Below are positions 1 through 9,259 of a stretch of DNA of 64,000 nt, in pieces. The notes below the pieces were generated by a model. It searched no databases, had not been told where the DNA came from, and saw nothing but the letters and a program-made list of their open reading frames with translations. Numbering within the stretch: the first letter of the stretch is position 1; each line of letters begins with the position of its first letter. This DNA is from Acidobacteria bacterium UBA2990 (lineage in GTDB: Bacteria; Acidobacteriota; Vicinamibacteria; Vicinamibacterales; UBA8438): NCBI GenBank assembly GCA_002347025.1, contig DEAE01000032.1, positions 112,504 to 176,503 on the forward strand, written 5' to 3'. The position numbers and the translations under genes were made by a program.

Positions 1-1102
1 CCACAAATGAAACATAGCCTCCACGGATGATCGTTGTGACAGCTACGGCTGTTACCACCACATGTCTTGCAACAGTGGGTGACCACGACAAACGTCTCCA
101 GATATTGCTTTCGGTTAGCAGCCATGCAAGGGAGGCAATAGCTATGAAATCAAGGATCCAAAAGATACGGCTGATTTGTAGCTGTACAGCCAATGCCAAG
201 CGTAGGTTGACTAAGGGGAGAGACAAGATGAAGAGCGTCAGTAAAGCGGCGCATCCGCAAATAATCCCTGTTTCTCGGCGGGATGTCATTCCTGCGCGAT
301 AGCGGTATAGGTAGACTGCTCCGATCACGGTAGCGGTTCCAAGGTTAGCTAACCAGGCCGTCCAGGTCCAGTTGGAAGGGAAAAGATACGATTTGTGCGC
401 AAGTACCGAGATCCAGGCATCGTCCATGACGACAAAACGGTTTCCAACCATGGCTTGGGAAAGCCATAGCAAGACTGGCGTGCCGATTAGTATCCCTAGC
501 AACATTCCACGAGAGGAAGGTGGCTCCGCGACAACTACAGCTACGCTAAGGGCTATCAAGAACCACAGTCCCGTAGTGGGGTGGAGCATGATGGCAATAA
601 TGGTTATTAAGAGGGCAGGCCATGAACGCCCACGCATGAATAGGGCTAGGGCGGATATACCGACTGCGAAGGCGAGCATCCTAGGATGTAAATAACCTTC
701 TAGGGTATTGACCGCTGTAAGTGAGATCCGATGGCGTAGGGTGATAGCTAGAGTTAGTGTGGCTGCGGTGTACCAAGAGCCGTACAGTTGCCAGCCTAGT
801 GTGGCGGTCGCTATGCCAAGAATTAGCAGTCCAAGGACAAAGAGTCCAAAAAAGGTGAAAGGCAGTGACCAGCCGGTGAACTTGGTAATCCAGCCGATAG
901 CATTATCAAAGAAGAAGAAAAGGTCTTGGGCTTCCAGCACCGCCGTGTCTCGAAGGAAGAGAGTCGGGTCAAGTTGCCGTAGTACGGCCGGAAGGTAAAA
1001 TGACTGATCCTGAACGCCGTAGCGGTAGCCCCCGACGTTTAGGATTGCCAGAAGGCTGAAGCCTATGGCCGCTGCTACGCTGAACAGTACTCGCCGTGTC
1101 AT
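1..1102 (-). CDS. Polytopic membrane protein, C-terminus cut by window edge
   Basis: On the minus strand a frame opens at the ATG ending at 1102 and stays open for 367 codons to the left edge, with no stop in the window. The protein starts MTRRVLFSVAAAIGFSLLA and runs through many hydrophobic segments separated by short loops, so it is an inner-membrane protein with perhaps eight or more spans in the visible part. An early loop reads YGVQDQSFYLPAVLRQLDP, and a later segment LHPTTGLWF. This pattern recalls large uncharacterised membrane proteins of the glycosyltransferase-39/O-antigen-polymerase kind, but I recognise no catalytic motif. The short plus-strand frames over the same region are its antisense shadows. 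Confidence 0.75.
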   Translation of the reverse strand, partial: MTRRVLFSVAAAIGFSLLAILNVGGYRYGVQDQSFYLPAVLRQLDPTLFLRDTAVLEAQDLFFFFDNAIGWITKFTGWSLPFTFFGLFVLGLLILGIATATLGWQLYGSWYTAATLTLAITLRHRISLTAVNTLEGYLHPRMLAFAVGISALALFMRGRSWPALLITIIAIMLHPTTGLWFLIALSVAVVVAEPPSSRGMLLGILIGTPVLLWLSQAMVGNRFVVMDDAWISVLAHKSYLFPSNWTWTAWLANLGTATVIGAVYLYRYRAGMTSRRETGIICGCAALLTLFILSLPLVNLRLALAVQLQISRIFWILDFIAIASLAWLLTESNIWRRLSWSPTVARHVVVTAVAVTTIIRGGYVSFV

Positions 1103-1331
1103 CTAACGATATATCGACAACAACTGGCGGAACGATGAGCCCTAATTTGCTTGCTTGAGACAAAGAATTGAGAAGCCCTGTGCAATTTTGGGTAGATTGG
1201 GGCCTTTGGGAAACATCTAGCCGATCCAGACCGCAAGCTTCGGGATTTGGTCACGATGATGGATTGCCTATGTCGAATCGTAGAGGATCCGAGAAGCTAG
1301 TGCGTGGGACTGGTTTCGAAAGTCCTGCCTA

Positions 1332-1820
1332 TCAATTAGAGGTCGAACCGTAGATTGGCGGCAGGTGAATGTCCTGCATTAGCAGATAGGTACTGAGCTG
1401 ACCGCGGTGATGGATGAGATGACTTAACACAAGCAGGTGGATAGCTGAGATGCGGGGTAGTGAGAAAGCTTTACGTCCGCGTTGTAGAAGTGTCCAGTCG
1501 GCGATCAATTCGTCATCGGTTTTTCCAGCCAGTTGAACTCGGCCACAAGAAGCATTGATGTGAAACGAATCTTGCAATGTGGCAATAGAATCTGGAGGCA
1601 ATACCTCAGACTGTTTGCCAAGGTCTGCACTGTCCTGAGTCATAATATTTTCGGTCCATCCAGCTATTTCGATGGCGTGGGCTATTAGTTGTGAGAGGCT
1701 GCGTTGTTTCGCAGTCGGTCGCCAGCTCAGGTCTGCTGAATGTGCGACGGTGATAAGGGAATCGGTGATTGCTATTTCACGGTCATACTCAGGGAGAAGA
1801 ATCTCAATAAGAGGCATCAA
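1332..1820 (-). CDS. DinB-family putative metal-dependent protein
   Basis: This 162-residue protein fits the four-helix DinB/YfiT-like fold in length and pattern. A His sits in the second helix (LIAHAIEIAGW), and the C-terminal helix carries HLIHHRGQLSTYLLM, the typical H-x3-HRGQ-type motif that supplies the metal-binding histidines. Family members include bacillithiol or mycothiol S-transferases and many uncharacterised proteins, so the substrate cannot be named. A second ATG lies one codon after the first (start 1820 or 1817). It stands alone, 229 bases upstream of the membrane protein to its left and divergent from the symporter to its right. Confidence 0.8.
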   Translation of the reverse strand: MMPLIEILLPEYDREIAITDSLITVAHSADLSWRPTAKQRSLSQLIAHAIEIAGWTENIMTQDSADLGKQSEVLPPDSIATLQDSFHINASCGRVQLAGKTDDELIADWTLLQRGRKAFSLPRISAIHLLVLSHLIHHRGQLSTYLLMQDIHLPPIYGSTSN

Positions 1821-2230
1821 ATTAGTAATAGCAGCAAATCATGCATTGTATACCTAGCAGAGACTTGCTGGACTGTCTGGTTCCTAGCAAGACTCGATCG
1901 GGGAAGAGCCCGACGCGGATGGTCTGTCGTTCGCACTCGGTTCACAACGAAAGAATTTGTAACAATGCTTCAATGAGCTTGTGGGGTTTGCAGAATCGGC
2001 TATTTTGACGATTGTGCCGGGATCCCAAATTTGATGTGAATGCGGCGGTTGCGATGTTTCTGGATGTGCTTGAGACCAACTCGTCATGAAGCGGAAGTTA
2101 GTTGGATTTTGCTGATCCGGCTTTCCGAGTTTGAGCAGTGCTGCCTTGGTGGGTACAAGTGATGAAAACCTCTTGTTGCTGCGGGAATATCCGTGTGCTG
2201 TTGCTCTGATGTAACAAGTATGATCATGCG
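1821..2230. other. Intergenic region between divergent genes
   Basis: These 410 bases separate the DinB-like gene (leftward) from the symporter operon (rightward) and must hold both promoters. Short frames here (for example 1884-2087 minus) have no recognisable protein character. I could not assign a convincing -35/-10 pair or riboswitch fold. Confidence 0.5.
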
Positions 2231-3661
2231 ATGTTAACAGCTGTCCTTTTGTACCTGTCGGCTCTTGTCCTGGTGGGTACGTTTCGAAGCCAGAAAATCA
2301 AGACGGGTGATGATTTTCTAGTGGCGGGCCGAACATTGCCTGCCCGAGTTTTGGTGTTTACCCTCCTCGCTACCTGGGTAGGCTCAGGAAGCCTCTTTGG
2401 AGGGGCAGGGTTAGGTTATCGAGTTGGGTTTCCTGCATTGTGGCAGTCGGCTGGGGCGTGGGTCGGGATAGCGTTAGCCTACTTTATTGCACCTCGAGTT
2501 CGTCGAATCGCCCAGTATACGGTCCCTGATATTCTTGAGCTGCGTTATGGTCCAGGAGCCCGTTTGTTGGGCACGCTCACAACAGTGTTGGCTTACGCCA
2601 CTATAGCTGCCTATCAGTTTCGCGGAGGTGGTCGATTGTTGGCCTTGATCGCTCCGATTGATCCAGATACCGGTGCCCTTATCACGATGGTGTTTTGTGT
2701 CACGTTTACCTCGCTGGCTGGGATGCTTTCCATTGCTTACCTTGACGTCGGAAATGGGATACTGATGACTTTTGGCGTCGTGATGGCCGTCTTGTTCATG
2801 ATCGGCGAGTCTGGAGGACTAGCGATGTCGCTAGCTTCGCTTCCAGTTGACCATGTCTCAGTCTTTGGCTCGCTCGGGCCAAGGGCTTCCCTTGCCTTGT
2901 TTTTCCCTACCATGTTCCTGTTGCTAGGTGAGGCGAACATGTATCAAAAGTTCTTTTCGGCCCGTGATGAGAAAGCAGCTCGTTTGGCGGTTGTCTGGTG
3001 GATTGTTGGGACGATTGTGGTTGAGACATTAATCGACTCCACTGGGATTTTGGCGACTTCACTGGAACCTGGTCTCACTGAAGTGGAGTCGGAGGAGGTC
3101 GTTATCAGGGTTGCCACTGATGTGCTGCCAGAGTTCATGGGAATCATACTGGTTTGTGGAGCTGCCGCGATCATTGTTTCAACTGCGAACAGCTTTCTGC
3201 TGACACCGTCTACGAACCTTATTCGTGATGTGTACCAACGCTTTTTTAACCCAGGCGCTACAGACCGGCAGGTGATTCTCTATACGAGGGCTATTGTTGT
3301 TGTCTTGGGCGTACTTGGTTACGTAGTCGGAGGTTTCTTTCCGACCATCCTAGCAATGGCTCTATGGGCGTATACCATGTATGGAGCCGGCATCACCCCA
3401 GCTCTGCTTGGAGCTCTACTCTGGCGTCGCGCCACTGCGCTTGGCGGTATTTCGTCGATTCTTGTTGGGATGCTTACGACACTTGTCTGGGAGATAATTG
3501 GTTTGGTTCGGAGTGTTGATGGTTTGCCGGTATACCTATTTGGTCTTGAAACCGCCTATCCAGCGTTAGTGCTGTCAATTGGGACTCTGGTTTTCGTCAG
3601 CCTTGCGACTCCCCGGCAGAGTGACGAAGTGGTGTCGGCAGTGTGCATGAGGCAAGTTTGA
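2231..3661 (+). CDS. Sodium:solute symporter (SSS) family transporter
   Basis: The 476-residue protein has about thirteen hydrophobic segments and the SSS-family opening: a first helix, then a GDDFLVAGRTLP loop, then ATWVGSGSLFGGAGLGYRVG, the family's conserved TM2 region near the sodium site. Substrate is not readable; SSS members carry amino acids, sugars, pantothenate, proline or short acids with sodium across the inner membrane. Its last 19 bases overlap the GTG start proposed for the radical SAM gene, so the two are probably translationally coupled. It may import a substrate or export a product for the radical SAM/ATP-grasp pair. That role is inference from position. Confidence 0.88.
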   Translation: MLTAVLLYLSALVLVGTFRSQKIKTGDDFLVAGRTLPARVLVFTLLATWVGSGSLFGGAGLGYRVGFPALWQSAGAWVGIALAYFIAPRVRRIAQYTVPDILELRYGPGARLLGTLTTVLAYATIAAYQFRGGGRLLALIAPIDPDTGALITMVFCVTFTSLAGMLSIAYLDVGNGILMTFGVVMAVLFMIGESGGLAMSLASLPVDHVSVFGSLGPRASLALFFPTMFLLLGEANMYQKFFSARDEKAARLAVVWWIVGTIVVETLIDSTGILATSLEPGLTEVESEEVVIRVATDVLPEFMGIILVCGAAAIIVSTANSFLLTPSTNLIRDVYQRFFNPGATDRQVILYTRAIVVVLGVLGYVVGGFFPTILAMALWAYTMYGAGITPALLGALLWRRATALGGISSILVGMLTTLVWEIIGLVRSVDGLPVYLFGLETAYPALVLSIGTLVFVSLATPRQSDEVVSAVCMRQV

Positions 3662-5070
3662 CGTTTGTGTCCCAGGGCAATGGCCCGACCCGCGTTAGTC
3701 TCGTAGCTACTTATGAGCTTGGGCGCCAGCCCTTCGGGATAGCTTCGCCTGCCGCGTGGCTCAAGGAGGCTGGGGTGGAGGTTATAACCAATGACCTGTC
3801 TCGCCAGGAGCTTCGCCCAGAAGTTCTCAACAGTGACCTCATCGCTTTTCATCTTCCGATGCACACAGCAACAAGGTTGGCTTTGCCGGTCATTCGGCGT
3901 GTACGTGCGCTTGCGCCAAGAGCTCGGCTTTGCGCATATGGGCTTTACGCTGGACTCAATGCTGCGGTTCTAAGAGATTTAGGAGTTGAGTATGTTCTTG
4001 GTGGTGAATTTGAGGGTGAGCTGGTCAAGCTTGCTTGTGGCCATGGTGGTAGAAAGACTGCTTCGAGTGCGGAAGGGATTCAGCCACGATTGAGGTTTCG
4101 GGTACCTGATCGAACAGGCCTTCCAGGACTTGAGAAATATGCATCCCTGCAAATGCCATGTGGGGACCGGAGGGTGGTTGGCTATACAGAGGCTAGTCGG
4201 GGCTGTAAGCATCGTTGCCGGCACTGTCCAATTGTGCCTATTTACGATGGGCAGTTTCGAGTGGTGCCTCGTGAAGTTGTAATCGCAGATATACGATCTC
4301 AGGTTGAAGCAGGTGCGCAACACATTACATTTGGGGATCCGGACTTTTTTAATGGCATTGGCCATGCGATTAATCTTGTCAGAGAGGTCAACGAAGAATT
4401 TCCTGAACTCACCTACGACGTGACAATCAAGGTTGAACACCTCAGACGTTACGAAGACAAGTTGAACATACTCAGGGATACGGGCTGTGTATTTGTGGTA
4501 AGCGCAGTTGAATCGATCGATGATGACGTTTTAATGAAGCTAGAGAAGGGACACACCGAGGCTGACTTTGAACAGGTTGTCTCGCTGTGTCGGGAAATTG
4601 GCCTAACTCTATCTCCAACATTCATTCCGTTTACACCATGGACGACATTGCGAGATTATTTCGAATTGTTGCAGACGATAGATCGATTGGAACTTGTCGA
4701 GCAGGTCTCTCCTGTACAACTCACACTGCGGCTCTTGATACCAGAGCGCTCCCAATTACTCGATTTGATCGCGAATGATTTTGGGGCATGGCTTAGCCCT
4801 TTCGATCGTGAGCGACTCGTCTACCCTTGGCGGCATCTCGATGCACGAGTGGATCGTTTGCAAGAAGGGGTTACGGAACTGGTTGGGAAACAATTGAACA
4901 TAGCCCGGACTCAGATGTTCGAACAAATTTGGAAGCTTGCTGCCTGTGAGCTAGGGGAGTTTGGCCAGCCTAGGACTCCAGTGACACCTAGCCGAGCTAC
5001 GGTAGCTTATCTCAACGAACCTTGGTATTGCTGAGCGGAACCTAATGCAGAGCAGGTGGCTCTGTTGTGA
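3643..5070 (+). CDS. B12-binding/radical SAM protein with selenocysteine CUAEP tail
   Basis: The N-terminal 130 residues look like a cobalamin-binding-type fold (opening VSLVATYELGRQPFG; later GGEFEGELVKLA). Residues 180-400 are a radical SAM domain with Cys188, Cys192 and Cys195 (C-x3-C-x2-C) for the 4Fe-4S cluster. The apparent stop at 5032-5034 is TGA, preceded by Trp-Tyr-Cys. Reading TGA as Sec464 gives C-U-A-E-P and then a further eight residues to a TGA stop at 5068-5070, 475 residues in all. From memory, NCBI has a family called CUAEP/CCAEP-tail radical SAM (seleno)protein with exactly this ending. A SECIS-like hairpin follows the UGA. The GTG at 3643 is the longest start; GTG 3667 is an alternative. 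The gene overlaps the symporter and is followed 82 bases later by an ATP-grasp gene. The reaction is unknown. Confidence 0.85.
5032..5064 (+). promoter_or_regulatory. Putative bacterial SECIS element at UGA codon
   Basis: The UGA at 5032-5034 is followed by a hairpin with stem CAGAGC (5048-5053) and GCTCTG (5059-5064) around the five-base loop AGGTG (5054-5058). The loop starts about 20 bases after the UGA and holds a G-G-U, matching the known geometry of bacterial SECIS elements (a small apical loop with a G near its start, roughly 16-37 bases from the UGA). The hairpin is inside the coding sequence of the readthrough tail, as is normal in bacteria. The lower stem is weak and interrupted. 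Confidence 0.72.
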
Positions 5071-5152
5071 GTTTTGAATCAGTAGCTTGTTGGGGGGGGC
5101 TTTCTTCGAATGCAGATGCCTCCGTTCAGTGTGTCCGCTGGTAAAGTTGTCA

Positions 5153-6412
5153 ATGGGACGATTACTGATCATTTCCACCACGACCGGCTACCAGACGCGC
5201 TCGTTCTGTGAAGCGGCTCGAAGATTGTCGGTCGAATTGGTTTTTGCAACTGACCGCTGTCACCGTCTAGAGGACCCTTGGAGGGATGGGGCAATTCCTG
5301 TCAGGTTTTACGATGAAGAAGCGTTTGTGGAGGCCATATGGGAGGAGAATAGCCGCCTGAGATTCGACGGGTTGTTGGCGTTGGGCGATCGTTCTGCGGT
5401 ACTCGGAGCGTTGGCCTCGCAAGTGATTGGTTTACCTGGGCATCCTCTGTCGGCAACACGAGCTAGCGGCAACAAACTCGAGAGTAGGAGACGTTTCGCT
5501 GAGGCTGGGCTTCTTTATCCGAATTTTCGAGAGATATCTCTGGGCAACGTGGCCGACCTGGAGGTTGGCGAAGATGAGTTTCCCTGTGTACTTAAGCCGG
5601 TGGCGCTGTCTGGGAGTCGTGGTGTCATCCGAGTGGACAGCCCTAAGGAACTGCTGGAAGCCACAGAGCGTGTATGCCGTCTGCTGGCTCGTCCTGATAT
5701 TCTGGAAAGGCGGCATAGGGATGACGACAAGTTGGTTTTGGAGTCATTCATTCCGGGTCGAGAGTATGCTGTCGAAGGGATACTGGAACATGGAAAGTTG
5801 CATGTGCTCGCTGTATTTGATAAACCCGACCCACTGGACGGCCCGTATTTCGAAGAATCCATTTATGTTACGCCATCGGTAGCTCCGGGCAAGACGCAGC
5901 AGGATATCGTAGACGCAGTCTGCGGGGCTGTGCGGGCCCTCGGGCTTTACCACGGGCCCGTTCACGCCGAGTGCCGGGTGAATGATCAGGGGGTGTTTGT
6001 TCTTGAAGCTGCGTCTCGGCCCATTGGAGGGCTGTGCGCGCGAACGCTTCGTTTTAGGTCTCAGGGCGAATTGATTTCGTTTGAGGAATTGCTACTGCGG
6101 CATGCTTTGGGACACTCGGTAGTTGGCTGCTGTCGTGAGCACGCCTCGTCCGCGGTCATGATGATACCGATTCCACGCTCTGGGATATATCGGCGAACTG
6201 AAGACGTGGAGATGGCCCTGGCAGTACCGAGTGTGGTCGATGTGGTGATAACAGCTAAAGCTGACCAGCGCCTTGAATCGCTACCAGAAGGATCGAGTTA
6301 CTTAGGATTTATCTTTGCCAGGGCTCACAAGGCTTCTCAGGCCGTGGCTGCCGTGCGAGAAGCACACGAAAGCCTTAGGATAGTAGTCGATCCGGTCGTC
6401 CGTATGGCCTGA
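5153..6412 (+). CDS. ATP-grasp domain ligase
   Basis: The protein (419 residues from the ATG at 5153) opens MGRLLIISTTTGYQTRSF, a Rossmann-like pre-ATP-grasp domain. ATP-grasp motifs follow: CVLKPVALSGSRGVIRV (nucleotide lysine and glycine-rich loop), VLESFIPGREYAVEGIL, and VHAECRVN...VFVLEAASRPIGG with acidic magnesium ligands. Such enzymes join a carboxylate, activated as acyl phosphate, to an amine or thiol; L-amino-acid ligases and biotin-carboxylase-like ligases are the nearest types. A longer frame runs back to a TTG at 5087 through a run of eight G at 5092-5099, but family-like sequence begins only at 5153. It lies directly behind the CUAEP radical SAM gene and probably acts on the same substrate or product. 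Confidence 0.87.
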   Translation: MGRLLIISTTTGYQTRSFCEAARRLSVELVFATDRCHRLEDPWRDGAIPVRFYDEEAFVEAIWEENSRLRFDGLLALGDRSAVLGALASQVIGLPGHPLSATRASGNKLESRRRFAEAGLLYPNFREISLGNVADLEVGEDEFPCVLKPVALSGSRGVIRVDSPKELLEATERVCRLLARPDILERRHRDDDKLVLESFIPGREYAVEGILEHGKLHVLAVFDKPDPLDGPYFEESIYVTPSVAPGKTQQDIVDAVCGAVRALGLYHGPVHAECRVNDQGVFVLEAASRPIGGLCARTLRFRSQGELISFEELLLRHALGHSVVGCCREHASSAVMMIPIPRSGIYRRTEDVEMALAVPSVVDVVITAKADQRLESLPEGSSYLGFIFARAHKASQAVAAVREAHESLRIVVDPVVRMA

Positions 6413-6426
6413 GAACGATTCTTATG

Positions 6427-6729
6427 TCATTTCTGTTGTTCGGGAACAAAGTCCGGTGGCAAGGCTGAGCCTTCGCCGAAGAAGAAGTCCTCCATCTGTT
6501 TTGCGACCAGATCTTGAGCTTCTTTCTGCCACGGCATGAGGCGATACTCGTTGAGGATCATCTTCATGCGCTCCTCCCAGAGTTTCCATGCTTCGGCTGA
6601 GACGTTTTCGTAGATACGCTGGCCCAGGTCCCCAGGCCAAGGAGGTTCATCGAGTCCGGGGAGCTCTTTCTGAAACTTGACGCAAGTGACTGTTTTCGGT
6701 TTGGAGTCGTGGGAGGGGGAATCTGTCAT
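6427..6729 (-). CDS. yggX: YggX-like Fe(II)-trafficking/oxidative damage protection protein
   Basis: This 100-residue protein matches the small YggX family in length and pattern. It has an early single Cys (VTCVKFQKELPGLD), then PWPGDLGQRIYENVS and EAWKLWEERMKMILNEYRL, with a C-terminal MEDFFFGEG. Family members are cytoplasmic, bind or pass on ferrous iron and protect iron-sulfur clusters from superoxide damage. That would suit a genome with radical SAM and molybdenum/iron-sulfur enzymes on either side. It converges on the ATP-grasp gene with only 14 bases between the stops. The 290 bases upstream (6730-7019) show nothing recognisable. Confidence 0.9.
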   Translation of the reverse strand: MTDSPSHDSKPKTVTCVKFQKELPGLDEPPWPGDLGQRIYENVSAEAWKLWEERMKMILNEYRLMPWQKEAQDLVAKQMEDFFFGEGSALPPDFVPEQQK

Positions 6730-7019
6730 GTTCTGGTACCGGCTCTGAAAAGGACCCTAGGGATCGTAACATGGATGAGGATGCTGAGCTGAACAGTGGC
6801 TACAATATTGCAGAAATGAGATGCAGGCTTGGTCCGCCGCTTTCATATCGTGGGTACTGTGGGTTTGTCTGTTGTGCTAAACGCTGGTTGCCTCTCAAGC
6901 GACACCCTACAACTTCCGATACAAGAACCAAGAAAATCGAATGGTCGAATTATCTAGGGACTTGGTGAAGGTTCTGGGCCAGCGAACGCCTGCACTACGT
7001 CTAACAACGCCCCAGTATT

Positions 7020-9089
7020 TTAGCCAGAGGCTGGTGGCTGTTCTTGTGTAAAGCTTACGGTAACCACTCTTGCCACCTGAACCCGTGTGTCGTTGAAGGT
7101 GGCACCACCGCCGATATCAGTTACCTCGTCTGAAACCAGTGCGTTGGCTGTTGAGCCGTTGAGGGTGCTCATGCGCCAGAGTCCTTTTGGGAGACCGACT
7201 GTTCCTCGTTGCATGTCGGAGTTGAGCGAGACTAGGCAGTGGACTTCGCCGAGAGCGTTAAAGATACGTACCGAGTCTCCTGTAGAAAGGCCTCGATGTT
7301 CGGCGTCCTCTGGGTGCATATGCAGACGTGCAACACGAGAACGTAGCTCCCCTAGCGTGGAACAGATGGTCTTTTCGGTAGCTGGAGAAATTAATGTCAG
7401 CGGATGATCGTTATTTTCTGGTTCAGGTTGATAGCGATAAAGCCCCACTGAGCTCTTTTGCTCCAGATCTTCTGGGAAGAGACAGGCTTTGCGCTCTGGA
7501 GTGCGGGGGAACACGTCGCGGAACTGGACAGGCCTCCCGTCAGCGATGCCGGCAGCAAAACCAGTGTCCATGAGTTCCTGTCTGGCTTCATCGGGAAGGG
7601 CGTTGGTCAATTGGAGCAGGGCCTGGACATCGCTGGTGTCATCGCTCTGAATCTCCAGATCAAGTTTGGTTGCTAAGGCTTCGAATACTTCAACGTTTGG
7701 CCTGGCTTCTCCAACTGTTTCGATGACAGGGCGAGCCAGTTGGAGGTTCGTGAGCCCGTAGCTTTGCACAACGTCATAGGACTCTAGGAAAGTCGTTGCT
7801 GGCAGTACTATGTCTGCCAATCGAGCAGTATCAGTCATCACTTGGTCAAACACGACTGTGAAGAGGTCTTCTCTGGCTAGTCCTTTAAGGACCAGGTTTT
7901 GGTTGGGCATTGTGGCCACTGGATTACAGTTGTAGACGAACAGCATTTGAATGGGAGGGTCTTGGTATTCGAGTAAGGCTCTGCCGAGTTTGTTCATGTT
8001 GACTAGGCGGGTGTTTGGTTCGGGAATGCCGATCCAGGATTCGGTCGAGAGAGACCAGGCGCCAGTGTTGCTCATGGAGTAGCCTCCGCCTCTGACGCCA
8101 AACTTCCCGGCCACTGCTGGGAGCGCTAATACGGCGAATGCTGCACTCTCGCCGTTACGGTTACGCTCAAGACCCCAGCCGCATCGAATTACGGCTGGTG
8201 AAAGGTCTGCGTACATTTCAGCAAAATTTTCCAGTAATTCTGGGTCGAGCTGCGCGACGGTTGCCGCGTGGTCAATAGTCCACTCTTGAGCTCGTTCGCG
8301 GAGTCGATCCGCGCCATGAGTGTGGGTGTTCAAAAATTGTTCGTCGGCCAAGCCGTGCTCAAACAGGTAACGATGTACCGACAGCGCTACAGCAACGTCT
8401 GTTCCTGGTCGCAGTGGCAGGTGGAGGTCAGCTCGACGTGCCAGATTGGTTCTGCGGGGGTCGATGACAACGAGCGCAGCCCCTGATTCTTGGGCTGCCT
8501 TTATGTGAGGTAGTAAGTGTATACCCGAACTTGAAGGATTGGCACCCCAAACGACTATTAGCTTGGCCTGACGATAGTCTTCGTATGTTACACTCGGCAT
8601 TTGGCCATAGAGGGCCTGACTGGCAGTCGTGGTAGGGATGGAACACACGTTTCTGGCTAGGCGAGCTGTGCCAAACTGTCTGAATAGCCTGGCGTCGGCG
8701 GTGTCTTGGCTTAAAAGCCCGTTCGAGCCACCGTAAGAAAAAGGAAGAATTGCCTCGCCTCCCCACTCACGCCGAATATCCTGCATGCGCTTAGCGATAG
8801 TCCCGAGGGCTTTGTCCCACGTGGCAGTTTCCCAGTGGCCACTGTCCCGTGGGCCGGTTCTGACCAGTGGTTGGGTGACACGTGCATCTCCATAGACACG
8901 TTCGTCGAATCGACGAACCTTCCCGCAAATATAACCGTTGGTAGCTGGGTTATTGTCTGAGGCACCAATGGAGATGATCTTCCCGGTTTCGACAGTGATC
9001 TCCAAACTGCAGGTGTCAGGACAGTCAAGTGGGCATACAGTGTCCACCGTTGACCGACCCCACTTCAGGCTATCGTCCGTTTCTGACAT
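7020..9089 (-). CDS. Molybdopterin-dependent oxidoreductase (formate dehydrogenase-like)
   Basis: The 689-residue protein starts with the 4Fe-4S motif Cys19-x3-Cys23-x3-Cys27 (CPLDCPDTC) plus Cys55. Next come the Moco/bis-MGD domains typical of the DMSO-reductase family (VVWGANPSSSGIHLLPHI, VFDQVMTDTARLADIVLPATTFLE) and a C-terminal dinucleotide-binding domain. There is no Tat signal at the N-terminus, so it should be cytoplasmic. Proteins of this length with the CPLDCPDTC opening are usually named formate dehydrogenase-like or YoaE-like, but substrates are rarely proven. A Cys lies in NVCSIPTTTA near where a molybdenum ligand could be; I cannot confirm it. No partner electron-transfer subunit is adjacent. 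Confidence 0.88.
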   Translation of the reverse strand: MSETDDSLKWGRSTVDTVCPLDCPDTCSLEITVETGKIISIGASDNNPATNGYICGKVRRFDERVYGDARVTQPLVRTGPRDSGHWETATWDKALGTIAKRMQDIRREWGGEAILPFSYGGSNGLLSQDTADARLFRQFGTARLARNVCSIPTTTASQALYGQMPSVTYEDYRQAKLIVVWGANPSSSGIHLLPHIKAAQESGAALVVIDPRRTNLARRADLHLPLRPGTDVAVALSVHRYLFEHGLADEQFLNTHTHGADRLRERAQEWTIDHAATVAQLDPELLENFAEMYADLSPAVIRCGWGLERNRNGESAAFAVLALPAVAGKFGVRGGGYSMSNTGAWSLSTESWIGIPEPNTRLVNMNKLGRALLEYQDPPIQMLFVYNCNPVATMPNQNLVLKGLAREDLFTVVFDQVMTDTARLADIVLPATTFLESYDVVQSYGLTNLQLARPVIETVGEARPNVEVFEALATKLDLEIQSDDTSDVQALLQLTNALPDEARQELMDTGFAAGIADGRPVQFRDVFPRTPERKACLFPEDLEQKSSVGLYRYQPEPENNDHPLTLISPATEKTICSTLGELRSRVARLHMHPEDAEHRGLSTGDSVRIFNALGEVHCLVSLNSDMQRGTVGLPKGLWRMSTLNGSTANALVSDEVTDIGGGATFNDTRVQVARVVTVSFTQEQPPASG

Positions 9090-9259
9090 CGCTTCAGTCT
9101 ACACCTGCTTCTGCGCTGGTTTAGTTCTACTTGTAGCTCGAGAAGCTACACAGATGATGTAATACGAGTTGGTCTACCTTATTGCGGATGAGGTCTAGAG
9201 GTAGGTCGTGTGGTTGGGTTCTAGTTTTCAAACTGGATGGGTAGAGGTTGCCGAAGGAT

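Noticed and set aside
27..998. Plus-strand frames at 27-302, 372-695 and 708-998
   Set aside because: They lie opposite a continuous 367-codon minus-strand frame with clear membrane-protein character and have none themselves.
5092..5099. Run of eight G as a phase-variable switch before the ATP-grasp gene
   Set aside because: It precedes the likely start at 5153 and would change only a non-conserved extension; slippage there would not alter the ligase.
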